A stretch of 5,738 bases of DNA from Pseudomonadota bacterium (GTDB taxonomy: Bacteria; Pseudomonadota; Alphaproteobacteria; Rhizobiales; Xanthobacteraceae): NCBI GenBank assembly GCA_023405565.1, contig JAEXXW010000663.1, forward strand, positions 1 through 5,738. Reading direction: 5' to 3'. Position 1 is the stretch's first letter; each line of letters starts with the position of its first letter. The notes below the pieces were generated by a model. That model saw nothing but the letters and a program-made list of their open reading frames with translations, ran no database searches and was not told the origin of the DNA. Shown in pieces: positions 1 through 5,738 of this stretch. Position numbers and translations under genes: made by a program.

Positions 1-596
1 TCGTCGGGTAGCCCGAAATCCTGCCGGCGCACGGTCGACGTTTCGATTTCGGGTAGCGGATGCGGCACGACATGCACAGGCAGATCGGTTGCGTTGGCAA
101 CAGCGGCCTGTGTGAAGCGGCTGGGCACCCAGACTTCATGCACGAATGACAAGGCGGGTCGCCACGCATCCGACAGACGCGGCAGTTCCCATGCCCAATA
201 TCCGATGATGCGCCGTCCGGTGATCTGGCGCCGTCCGAGCATGCACATGGCGTAAGGCATGTAAGGCCCATTGATATGCACGATGAGGCTTCCGCCGGTG
301 CCGGGTTCCAGTGGTCGGGTCTCGATGGCGCCGGGCAGATCGTTCTGCGCAAAGGCTGCGCTCAGATCGTAGGCTGTCGGCTTCAGGCCGGATGTCTCAA
401 GGGCGCGATAGCCGAGCCTTGCCCCTTCGCCGAGACCGCTGGCCGAACTGAACCATCCGGCGATGCCAATCGGCATGCCGCCTTTGGGATGGCGCGAGGG
501 CCGCGGTGCGATCACCGGCGTGAGTTCATCAAAAAATCGCACACGCCAGGAATGCGGGATTTTGCGCCATGCGCGGTGAGCGAGAGATATGGTCAT
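1..596 (-). CDS. Glycosyltransferase, N-terminal part (cut by left window edge)
   Basis: The first 198 codons of a minus-strand gene are open with no stop; the C-terminal part lies beyond the left edge. The domain begins near residues 41-58 (MPIGIAGWFSSASGLGEG), resembling the glycine-rich N-terminal loop of GT-B glycosyltransferases. A strong family signature follows at about residues 133-165: GYWAWELPRL, then HEVWVPSRFTQAAV. This pattern is typical of GT1/GT4-type glycosyltransferases in polysaccharide loci. The retaining E-x7-E motif and donor-binding half would be in the missing C-terminal half, so donor and linkage cannot be read. It probably adds one sugar to the lipid-linked repeat unit on the cytoplasmic side. 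The start ATG overlaps the stop of the upstream polymerase gene by four bases (ATGA), indicating translational coupling. The first 40 residues are basic and outside the recognisable domain. An alternative ATG at 476, preceded by AAAGG, is possible. Class is confident, specificity unknown. Confidence 0.9.
   Translation of the reverse strand, partial: MTISLAHRAWRKIPHSWRVRFFDELTPVIAPRPSRHPKGGMPIGIAGWFSSASGLGEGARLGYRALETSGLKPTAYDLSAAFAQNDLPGAIETRPLEPGTGGSLIVHINGPYMPYAMCMLGRRQITGRRIIGYWAWELPRLSDAWRPALSFVHEVWVPSRFTQAAVANATDLPVHVVPHPLPEIETSTVRRQDFGLPD
593..596 (-). promoter_or_regulatory. ATGA stop/start overlap between polymerase and second glycosyltransferase
   Basis: On the minus strand ATGA holds both the polymerase stop (TGA, 593-595) and the next gene's ATG (594-596). 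Only a weak GC-rich purine stretch precedes the ATG, so coupling is likely. Confidence 0.7.
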
Positions 597-1882
597 GCAA
601 GCCGCCGCTCAAAGCCACGCGACGCCGCGACCAGCCCCCAGATAATCCCGAGCAGCAGGAAGAAATGTCGCCAATGGTCGGTATCGATGATAATTCCTTC
701 GCCGACAACGCCGACGAAAGTTGCGTAAACCGCGATCAGGTAGGGCTGCCAAGGCGTCCGCTTCAAGGCTGCACCGAGACCGACAACAAGTGTCAGCAGG
801 ATGAGCGCGACGTAAGCCAGGCCGCCGAGCCAGCCATAAACAAGGAACGCCTGCAGATAAACATTGTGCTGCTGATAGTTGTAAGCCTCAGCAAAGGCGA
901 ACGGGCCCATTCCGAAGGGGTAGTTCAGGATTTCTGTCAGAGCCAGATCCTGCAGTGTAAATCGTCCGCCGCTGCCAACGTCGTAACTTTGAACGACCTG
1001 CGCGCGCTGCTTGAACATGTCGGCGATCGAGTCAACCGATAGCGCCAACGCCATTGCCATCGCCAGCAGACCAACGCAGACGACACCGAGCAAGATCAGG
1101 CGGACGCGGGTCCGATGGTTCTCGGCCGTCACGATCATCAGTCCGAGCATGATGACGCCGGAAAGCAGGAAGTGAATCCAGGCTCCGCGCGAGAAGCTCA
1201 GGAAAAACCCGAAAAGGATGACAAGGAGCGTCGCTGTCGGGAGAAGGCGTATGCCGCGTGACAGCAGGGATTGCAACAGAAACAGGATGGGCAGGATCAG
1301 GAAGGGGCCGTAGACGTTCGGATCCTTGAAAGGTCCGCGCGCACGGCCGCCCGGCGCGAATAGTTCACCAAGACCTGAGGTCAGGTTGAAATATCCGATG
1401 ATGCCGGCCATCGCGGCCAGTAATGCAGCAATGATGTAGGCGGCGCGCAGAATGCGCAGACGTCGCACGCTGTCGGTGGAAAACAGTGCTGCAAAGATGA
1501 TCGCCGACACGGCCATGAACAGGGTGATGATGACAAATCTGTCTGTCAGGTCTTTATCGACAACTCTGAAATAGGCGATCGCGCCGCCGATATTCCACAG
1601 CAGCAGCAGCCAGATCATTGGCAGCAATTCACGCTGGATCGTGACGCCCGCGATCAGGCAGGCGAAGGCGAGCGGAACAACGGCGAATTCATACGGCGAT
1701 GGTTCGATGAAAACAAAACCGCTGATCAGAATGATAAAGAAGAGGCAGATCTCGAGGATTTGCGTCGCGCCACGCGATACCGGCCGCGCCGGCGTCAGGC
1801 CGGCCGTCGGACGTGTTGCGCTGCTCGCGGCTTTGAAGGGTTTCTCTTCCGCGATCCGCCGCGCCTGGTCGAGCGTGATCAA
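593..1882 (-). CDS. O-antigen polymerase/ligase family membrane protein (probable Wzy)
   Basis: A 429-residue protein dominated by hydrophobic helices. Segments are visible near residues 43-60, 65-81, 87-104, 115-133, 146-164, 191-207, 214-229, 235-251, 261-281, 345-370, 380-398 and 405-419. Family marks of the Wzy/WaaL group are RGPFKDPNVYGPF (about 182-194), SFSRGAW (229-235) and the QQHNVYLQAF stretch (337-346) at the end of a large, probably periplasmic loop (about 281-345). In the Wzy/WaaL family such proteins polymerise or ligate undecaprenyl-diphosphate-linked glycans in the periplasm. Beside an initiating transferase and a GumC-type protein, a polymerase of the repeat unit is the likelier role; ligase cannot be excluded by sequence alone. 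The start is TTG. An in-frame TGA lies at 1892-1894, and no ATG, GTG or other TTG occurs in frame before about residue 86, so the start is nearly forced. It overlaps the preceding stop as TTGA. The first 40 residues form a polar cytoplasmic tail. Confidence 0.9.
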   Translation of the reverse strand: MITLDQARRIAEEKPFKAASSATRPTAGLTPARPVSRGATQILEICLFFIILISGFVFIEPSPYEFAVVPLAFACLIAGVTIQRELLPMIWLLLLWNIGGAIAYFRVVDKDLTDRFVIITLFMAVSAIIFAALFSTDSVRRLRILRAAYIIAALLAAMAGIIGYFNLTSGLGELFAPGGRARGPFKDPNVYGPFLILPILFLLQSLLSRGIRLLPTATLLVILFGFFLSFSRGAWIHFLLSGVIMLGLMIVTAENHRTRVRLILLGVVCVGLLAMAMALALSVDSIADMFKQRAQVVQSYDVGSGGRFTLQDLALTEILNYPFGMGPFAFAEAYNYQQHNVYLQAFLVYGWLGGLAYVALILLTLVVGLGAALKRTPWQPYLIAVYATFVGVVGEGIIIDTDHWRHFFLLLGIIWGLVAASRGFERRLA

Positions 1883-1894
1883 TACGCGTTCTCA
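1879..1894 (-). promoter_or_regulatory. TTGA stop/start overlap: coupled TTG start of the polymerase gene
   Basis: The transferase stop TGA (1879-1881) shares two bases with the TTG start (1880-1882), giving TTGA on the minus strand. The polymerase frame is closed just upstream by TGA at 1892-1894, and a purine-rich GAAGAGTGAGAA stretch precedes the start. Re-initiation by ribosomes finishing the transferase is the simplest reading. A weak codon plus coupling would keep polymerase levels below those of the transferase; that effect is inferred. Confidence 0.7.
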
Positions 1895-3426
1895 CTCTTC
1901 AGCAGAGCGAAAGGCGTCATCGCGACGATGTAGAGATCGAATAGAACGGACCAGTTTTCGATGTAATAGAGGTCGTATTCGACACGCTTCTGGATCTTTT
2001 CCTGCGTGTCTGTCTCACCACGCCAGCCATTGATCTGGGCCCACCCCGTCACCCCTGGTTTCACGCGATGGCGGGCGAAATAGCCGTCGACGGCTTCATC
2101 GTAGAGCCGCGTGGCAGCCTTGGCGTTGACTGCATGCGGGCGTGGTCCGACGAGCGACAAGTTACCTTTGAAAACAACGTTGAAGAGCTGCGGCAATTCG
2201 TCGATCGACGCCTTGCGGATGAACCGGCCGATACGCGTGACGCGAGGATCTCCCTTGGTGACAAGCTTCGATGCTGTCGCATCGCACTGATCGACGTACA
2301 TGGAGCGGAATTTGTAAACTTCGATGAGATCGTTGTTGAAGCCGTAGCGCTTCTGCTTGAACAGTACCGGACCGCGACTATCGAGCTTGATCGCAATGGC
2401 GATGATCGCCATCACCGGCAGCGCCGCCAGGAGCAGCAGGCCGCCGACAATCTTGTCGAACAGCCATTTCATCACGACGTCCCAGTCGGCGATCGGGCGG
2501 TCGAACACATCGAGCACCGGAACTTCGCCGATATATGAGTAGGAGCGGGGACGGAAACGCAGACGGTTCGAGTGAGCGGAAAGACGAATATCGACCGGCA
2601 AGACCCAGAGTTTCTTCAGCATCTGCAGCAGCCGGTTTTCGGCGCTGATCGGCAACGAGAAGATAACAAGATCGACGCGCGTGCGGCGGGCGAATTCGAC
2701 GAAGTCATCAACTGTTCCAAGCTTTGGCAAGCCACCACAGGCGACGGGCGATCGATCGTCGTTGCGATCATCAAACACACCGATGATACGCACGTCGCTG
2801 TCGATCTGCTGTCTAAGGGCGTTGACAAGACTTTCGCCGGCGTCTCCGCCACCGACGATCACAGCGCGCCGTGTCAGTCGGCCGTCGCGCATCCATCGGC
2901 GCACGAGAACATAGACAACGCTACGCGATGCCATCAGCACGACGACCCCGAGTCCCCAGAAGGCCAGCAGCCACACACGCGAGAACATCTGGTCGAATTT
3001 GAAGAAAAACGACAACGCGGTCGCGAACAGAAAAACGACGGACCAGGCCGTTAGCATGCGCGCCATCTGGTGCAGAGGCTGACGAAACGCATGGACGTGG
3101 TAGATATCGACCGCCTGGAACGCGATGATCGAAAGACCCGCGATGACTGCAATCGCCCCGATATAGGGCCAGCTGAATCCTTCAGCGGGAACAACATAGA
3201 TTGTGTAGATCAGTGCGCCGACAAGCGCGATCAGTGTGCTTTCGATAACACGGACGATACCGGCCACCACAATCGGCGAATAGGCCGGCGGTGTTTCAAC
3301 CGAAGCAGCCGCCAGGGCGGCAGGAGACAATTGCCTGGGCGCACGCCGACGTGCGTCCCGATTGCCTATGGCAGAGGTCGCAGCAGCGGGCTCGCCCAAC
3401 ATCTTGCGAGCATCCAACTCAAACAT
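1879..3426 (-). CDS. Undecaprenyl-phosphate glucose phosphotransferase (WcaJ/UppE-type polyprenyl glycosylphosphotransferase)
   Basis: A 515-residue initiating enzyme, the usual length of full-size WcaJ-type proteins. It transfers a hexose-1-phosphate, probably glucose from UDP-glucose, to undecaprenyl phosphate at the inner membrane and so starts each repeat unit. After a polar tail there are four membrane helices (about residues 52-79, 86-106, 122-142, 150-175). Next comes a soluble Rossmann-like domain with VGGGDAGESLVNAL (191-204), then a hydrophobic, probably re-entrant, helix (321-348). The catalytic sugar-transferase domain follows: YGFNNDLIEVYKFRSM (361-376), SIDELPQL with the Asp-Glu pair (407-414), LVGPRP (425-430) and HRVKPGVTGWAQINGWRGETDT (from 453). 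The C-terminal signature matches the glucose-type subgroup, but the sugar is inferred and galactose is possible. The ATG is preceded by AGGGA at an 8-base gap. The stop overlaps the TTG start of the polymerase gene. All key catalytic motifs are intact. Confidence 0.95.
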   Translation of the reverse strand: MFELDARKMLGEPAAATSAIGNRDARRRAPRQLSPAALAAASVETPPAYSPIVVAGIVRVIESTLIALVGALIYTIYVVPAEGFSWPYIGAIAVIAGLSIIAFQAVDIYHVHAFRQPLHQMARMLTAWSVVFLFATALSFFFKFDQMFSRVWLLAFWGLGVVVLMASRSVVYVLVRRWMRDGRLTRRAVIVGGGDAGESLVNALRQQIDSDVRIIGVFDDRNDDRSPVACGGLPKLGTVDDFVEFARRTRVDLVIFSLPISAENRLLQMLKKLWVLPVDIRLSAHSNRLRFRPRSYSYIGEVPVLDVFDRPIADWDVVMKWLFDKIVGGLLLLAALPVMAIIAIAIKLDSRGPVLFKQKRYGFNNDLIEVYKFRSMYVDQCDATASKLVTKGDPRVTRIGRFIRKASIDELPQLFNVVFKGNLSLVGPRPHAVNAKAATRLYDEAVDGYFARHRVKPGVTGWAQINGWRGETDTQEKIQKRVEYDLYYIENWSVLFDLYIVAMTPFALLKSENAY

Positions 3427-3527
3427 ATACGCCGTCCCTAGGGTCGTCGTGCCGTTGTGGCTCGCAACCCTTGTTTTTGATGGCGTCGGTCTTACCGGAA
3501 AAAATTCAACAAAAGCTTATTCGTATT
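3427..3527 (-). promoter_or_regulatory. Intergenic gap upstream of the initiating transferase, possible internal promoter
   Basis: This 101-base non-coding gap is the only break in the leftward gene row, whose other junctions overlap. It holds part of the hairpin described separately, a short CGGT-CTT-ACCG repeat (3487-3497), an imperfect inverted repeat GTTG-N7-CAAC (3454-3468) and the ribosome site. I saw no convincing -35/-10 pair. A promoter here is inferred from the gap length and the hairpin, not from a clear motif. Confidence 0.35.
3435..3439 (-). promoter_or_regulatory. Ribosome binding site of the initiating transferase gene
   Basis: On the minus strand AGGGA lies eight bases before ATG 3426. 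It sits inside the 8-base palindrome CCCTAGGG (3436-3443). It supports this start and suggests this gene can begin translation independently of the glycosyltransferase gene 101 bases upstream. Confidence 0.6.
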
Positions 3528-3537
3528 TTAGCTTTTG
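3499..3537 (-). terminator. Weak terminator-like hairpin at the end of the GT4 gene
   Basis: Arms caaaagct (3510-3517) and agcttttg (3530-3537) are perfect 8-base complements around a 12-base loop. The promoter-proximal arm covers the last codons of the GT4 gene and the loop contains most of its stop. Read leftward, the hairpin is followed by TTGAA and a run of six T (3504-3499). The stem is AT-rich and the T run starts five bases late, so at best it is a leaky terminator; it could also protect an mRNA 3' end. Confidence 0.4.
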
Positions 3538-4664
3538 CGCGATGCGAGGGCCGCCCGATACGCATCGATTCCACCGTCGACCATGTCACCGAGCGAATAG
3601 GTGGTCCGTACGCGCTGCTGTAACAAGCGGGCGACATTATTTGTCGTTTCTGGATGGTTAATGGCCTGCGCTAAAGCATCCTCAAGGGCCTGGTGATTAT
3701 CCGCGGGAATGAGCTTGTCGGCGAAAGGTCCAAACATGTCCGGGATGCCACCGACATTGGTCGCGATGAGCGGTTTGCCTGCGGCAGCAGCCTCAAGAAT
3801 GATGTAGGGAAACGATTCCATCCGCGATGGCACGACCATGACACGCCCAAGTGCGAAAGCCTCGCGGGCCGGCAAGGGCATAAGAAACCGAACGGCAGCT
3901 TCAAGGCCAAGAGTCTGCACCTCGTGCTGCAGTTCGGTCCGCGATTTGCCGTCGCCAACGATCGTCGCCGACAGCGCGACACCCTTGGCGCGCAGGTTCG
4001 CGAGTGCGGCCAGGAGCACATCGACACCCTTCAGGTGTCTGAGTTCCCCAATGAAAAGGACATCTGTCGCGTCAGGACAAAGGGGGACTTCGGCGAATTC
4101 TGCATCGGCAACCCCATTGGGCACGATCCGGGCGTGAGCATGCGGGGCGCCAACTTTGGCGCGATACAGACGCTCGATGAAGGCACTCTCAAACAGAAAA
4201 AGATCCGTGCGGTTTCGCAGTATTCTTTCAAGGGTCAGATAAAAGCGGCCTAGCAGTGTTTCCGGCTTGAACAAGAGACTGCCGCCATGCGGCGTGTAGG
4301 CCCGGATGGGGCCGTGAGCCGTGGCCGCGAGCCGTGCGTAAGCGCCACCCTTGGCTCCATGTCCGTGAATGACGTCAGGATTGATCTCTGCAATATGCTC
4401 TGAGAGTTGACGCGTCGCGAAATAATCGCCGATCGCGAGCTGGCGTCCCATCGGCAGGCGCAACAAGCCGAGTGACAGTTCCGGCGTGAGCGCATCAAGT
4501 ACGCATGACGCACGCTCGCCGCCGGTCAGCGCATCGCAGACAATGCCAACCTGATGGCCGCGCGCGATCTGCCCGCGAGCCACATCGACAACATGACGAA
4601 ACAGCCCGCCGACGGGCGAGCGAAAGACATGAAGGATCCGCAGGGGCTTTTCTGGCCGGCTCAT
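3528..4664 (-). CDS. Glycosyltransferase family 4 (GT-B fold, retaining type)
   Basis: A complete 378-residue GT4-type enzyme of normal family length, with no signal peptide or membrane helix, so cytoplasmic and probably membrane-associated. The N-terminal half opens with LRILHVFRSPVGGLFRHVVDVA (about 8-29), the acceptor-side glycine loop. It continues with PDVIHGHGAKGGAYARLAA (96-114) and TPHGG (124-128). The donor half starts after IVPNGVAD (180-187) with FIGELRHLKGVDVLLAAL (204-221). IVGDGKSR follows at 235-242, and VVPSRMESFPYIILEAAAAGKP (277-298) contains the E-x7-E pair (Glu283, Glu291) expected of retaining GT-B enzymes. It likely adds a sugar from a nucleotide donor to the lipid-linked intermediate made by the neighbouring transferase. 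It is the first leftward gene, facing the divergent control region. The ATG has no clear Shine-Dalgarno sequence, but the fold needs this N-terminus, so the start is well supported. The donor sugar cannot be told. Confidence 0.94.
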   Translation of the reverse strand: MSRPEKPLRILHVFRSPVGGLFRHVVDVARGQIARGHQVGIVCDALTGGERASCVLDALTPELSLGLLRLPMGRQLAIGDYFATRQLSEHIAEINPDVIHGHGAKGGAYARLAATAHGPIRAYTPHGGSLLFKPETLLGRFYLTLERILRNRTDLFLFESAFIERLYRAKVGAPHAHARIVPNGVADAEFAEVPLCPDATDVLFIGELRHLKGVDVLLAALANLRAKGVALSATIVGDGKSRTELQHEVQTLGLEAAVRFLMPLPAREAFALGRVMVVPSRMESFPYIILEAAAAGKPLIATNVGGIPDMFGPFADKLIPADNHQALEDALAQAINHPETTNNVARLLQQRVRTTYSLGDMVDGGIDAYRAALASRKS

Positions 4665-4678
4665 TGTCTAGAATTTGC

Positions 4679-4688
4679 CCGATATCGG
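4679..4688. repeat. Perfect 10-base palindrome CCGATATCGG
   Basis: A perfect palindrome 15 bases before the GT4 gene's ATG, abutting the GTTAA-N6-TTAAC repeat. It could be an operator half or chance; GATATC also recurs inside coding regions here as Asp-Ile codons. Confidence 0.3.
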
Positions 4689-4703
4689 TTAATCCGCCTT
4701 AAC
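4688..4703. promoter_or_regulatory. GTTAA-N6-TTAAC inverted repeat, possible regulator site
   Basis: GTTAA (4688-4692) and TTAAC (4699-4703) are perfect inverted copies separated by six bases. This resembles the CtrA response-regulator box of Alphaproteobacteria, TTAA-N7-TTAA, but the spacer is one base short. Its place between divergent starts suits an operator. The regulator's identity is a guess. Confidence 0.35.
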
Positions 4704-4710
4704 GCCCGCT

Positions 4711-4718
4711 ATGGTTAA
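4711..4718 (-). promoter_or_regulatory. TTAACCAT box (CtrA-like half site)
   Basis: The minus strand reads TTAACCAT, identical to a motif often reported as a CtrA half site in Alphaproteobacteria. It is seven bases from the GTTAA-N6-TTAAC repeat. An eight-base match can occur by chance, so support comes mainly from the clustering. Confidence 0.3.
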
Positions 4719-4820
4719 GAAATGTTTTCCCGACAAGAGGTTGCGCCATTCGCCGCATCGGCAGCCAAAATTAACGCAACAGCAACCATGATGGGACGAA
4801 ATAGCAATGTGTGTTGCGGT

Positions 4821-4825
4821 GGAGG
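4821..4825 (+). promoter_or_regulatory. Ribosome binding site of the co-polymerase gene
   Basis: GGAGG stands five bases before ATG 4831. It is the strongest Shine-Dalgarno match seen in the window and decides the start in favour of 4831 over the in-frame ATG at 4807, which it would follow. Confidence 0.8.
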
Positions 4826-4830
4826 CGGTG

Positions 4831-5738
4831 ATGCAGTCCGTTCAGTCCTTCAATGGTGCCCCCGGCATCCAGCCGTTGGAAGGCGGCAACGAACTCGACC
4901 TGAGAGCTTTGGGGCTCGCGCTGTGGCGCAAGAAGTGGCGGATTATCTTTCCGGCGCTCATTGTCGGTGCCCTTGCTGTCTTGGCCGTCAATGCCATCAC
5001 ACCCGTCTATCGGTCCGAAGCCAAGATTTCGGTCGAAGGACGCGAGAGTGTATTTCTTCGGCCGGAGGCGGAGAAATCCGTAGAGCGCGCCGCTGCCGAC
5101 CAGGAAGCGATCGCGACGCAGGTCCAGATTCTGCAATCACGCGATATCGCCCGTCAGGTCATTCGTGAATTGAAACTCACCGAAAGGCCGGAATTCGATC
5201 CAGTCTTGAATGGCGTTTCAAGTACGGGAGCGATTCTGTCGGCCTTCGGGATCGGCCGCGACCAGCTCAAGATGTCACCGGAAGAGCGCGCGATGGAAGC
5301 CTATTTCGCGAAGCTCAGCGTGTCGGCCGTTGAGCGCTCGCGGGTGATCACTGTCGCGTTTCAATCCAGCGACCCGGAACTGGCCGCGAAGATCGTCAAT
5401 GCCATTGTCGACGCCTATCTGCGTCAGACGCAAATCGCCAAGCAGGAGCAGATCAAAAGCGCCAGCGCCTATCTTCTGAACGAAATCGAGCAGTTGCGCA
5501 AAACGGTGCAGGAGGCTGAAGCCAAGGTTGAGGACTTCCGCGCCAAATCGAATCTGTTTCTCGGTGCGAACAGTACGGCGCTCGGCACTCAGCAGCTTGG
5601 CGAATTGACGACGCAACTGGCCACGGCGCGAGCGCAAAAAGCCGATATCGATTCCCGGTCGCGGCTGATCCGCGACATGCTGAAAAGCGGGAAGGGGGCC
5701 GAATCTGCCGATATCGTCAATTCGGATCTGCTCAAGCG
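4831..5738 (+). CDS. Wzz/GumC-type polysaccharide co-polymerase, N-terminal part (cut by right window edge)
   Basis: The first 302 codons of a rightward gene are open to the right edge. A short cytoplasmic tail with LWRKKWR (about residues 31-37) precedes one membrane helix (38-56). The classic Wzz-domain entry ITPVYRSEAKISVEG follows (56-70), then the periplasmic part with TQVQILQSRDIARQVI (96-111). The stretch AYFAKLSVSAVERSRVITVAFQSSDPELAAKIVNAIVDAYL (157-197) is typical of GumC/ExoP-type chain-length proteins. A long charged helix with coiled-coil character runs from about 198 to 240 and probably resumes after 252. These proteins control chain length and couple synthesis to export across the periplasm. 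Many alphaproteobacterial members run to about 700 or more residues and end in a tyrosine autokinase; whether this one does lies outside the window. Start: ATG 4831 has GGAGG five bases upstream. An in-frame ATG at 4807 would add eight residues but has a poor ribosome site. Confidence 0.92.
   Translation, partial: MQSVQSFNGAPGIQPLEGGNELDLRALGLALWRKKWRIIFPALIVGALAVLAVNAITPVYRSEAKISVEGRESVFLRPEAEKSVERAAADQEAIATQVQILQSRDIARQVIRELKLTERPEFDPVLNGVSSTGAILSAFGIGRDQLKMSPEERAMEAYFAKLSVSAVERSRVITVAFQSSDPELAAKIVNAIVDAYLRQTQIAKQEQIKSASAYLLNEIEQLRKTVQEAEAKVEDFRAKSNLFLGANSTALGTQQLGELTTQLATARAQKADIDSRSRLIRDMLKSGKGAESADIVNSDLLK

Larger units (their letters stand above)
4665..4830. promoter_or_regulatory. Divergent promoter region between the leftward and rightward genes
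   Basis: This is 166 bases between two genes that start in opposite directions, so it must carry the promoters for both arms unless one is read from farther away. It is noticeably more AT-rich than the flanking genes. Four TTAA sites fall at 4689, 4699, 4715 and 4771. It also holds a 10-base palindrome and the co-polymerase ribosome site. No clear sigma-70-type -35/-10 pair stood out on either strand; alphaproteobacterial promoters are often poor matches. Confidence 0.6.

Noticed and set aside
276..1042. Plus-strand open frames of about 150 codons over the left glycosyltransferase and polymerase
   Set aside because: Antisense shadows of well-supported membrane and glycosyltransferase genes; low-complexity, charged translations with no family resemblance.
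1598..1613. CAG triplet run resembling a microsatellite
   Set aside because: On the coding strand it is a run of Leu codons inside a membrane helix of the polymerase; only about four units.
2068..3054. Long plus-strand open frames (156 and 160 codons) opposite the initiating transferase gene
   Set aside because: They lie wholly antisense to a gene with strong catalytic motifs, have no recognisable domain or good ribosome site, and their composition fits GC-rich shadow frames.
3155..3170. Near-palindrome gccccgatatagggcc
   Set aside because: It lies inside the second membrane helix of the initiating transferase and is explained by coding sequence; no sign of a regulatory role.
4722..5168. 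Open frame of 148 codons overlapping the start of the co-polymerase gene in another frame
   Set aside because: It runs out of frame through the conserved Wzz-domain entry and its product is Arg/Cys-rich nonsense typical of a shifted frame.
5640..5722. Repeated gccgatatcg words near the right edge
   Set aside because: They encode recurring Ala-Asp-Ile codons in the co-polymerase; spacing is irregular and not a repeat array.

Overview
The window is part of a surface or exopolysaccharide biosynthesis locus, most likely from a GC-rich alphaproteobacterium (Rhizobiales-like). This placement is an inference. It rests on the style of the proteins (a full-length WcaJ/UppE-type initiating transferase, a GumC/Wzz-type chain-length protein, and a glycosyltransferase carrying the 'YWAWELP ... 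VWVPS.F' signature), on codon use, and on TTAA-rich motifs in the divergent promoter. No RNA gene, mobile element, CRISPR array or transfer scar was seen.

Layout. Four genes point left (minus strand). In transcription order they are a GT4-type glycosyltransferase (3528-4664), a polyprenyl-phosphate glucose-phosphate transferase (1879-3426), a multi-membrane O-antigen polymerase/ligase-family protein (593-1882) and a second glycosyltransferase cut by the left edge (1-596). The last three are joined by 4-base stop/start overlaps (TTGA, then ATGA) and almost certainly form one translationally coupled unit. The polymerase starts at TTG. A 101-base gap separates the first glycosyltransferase from the transferase gene. 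It holds an AT-rich hairpin followed by a T run, so the leftward genes may be split into two transcription units. One gene points right (4831 to the right edge, partial): a Wzz/GumC-type polysaccharide co-polymerase. The 166-base divergent region between the arms contains clustered TTAA motifs, including a GTTAA-N6-TTAAC inverted repeat, a TTAACCAT box and a perfect 10-base palindrome.

How the parts fit. The transferase loads the first sugar phosphate onto undecaprenyl phosphate at the inner membrane. The glycosyltransferases extend the repeat unit. The polymerase joins flipped repeat units on the periplasmic side, and the co-polymerase sets chain length and couples to export. This is a Wzx/Wzy-type pathway; the flippase, the outer-membrane export channel and the kinase part are not in this window and are expected just outside it. 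The system as seen is a recognisable polysaccharide pathway. I found no wholly new system, but its divergent control region and unusual starts deserve a look.
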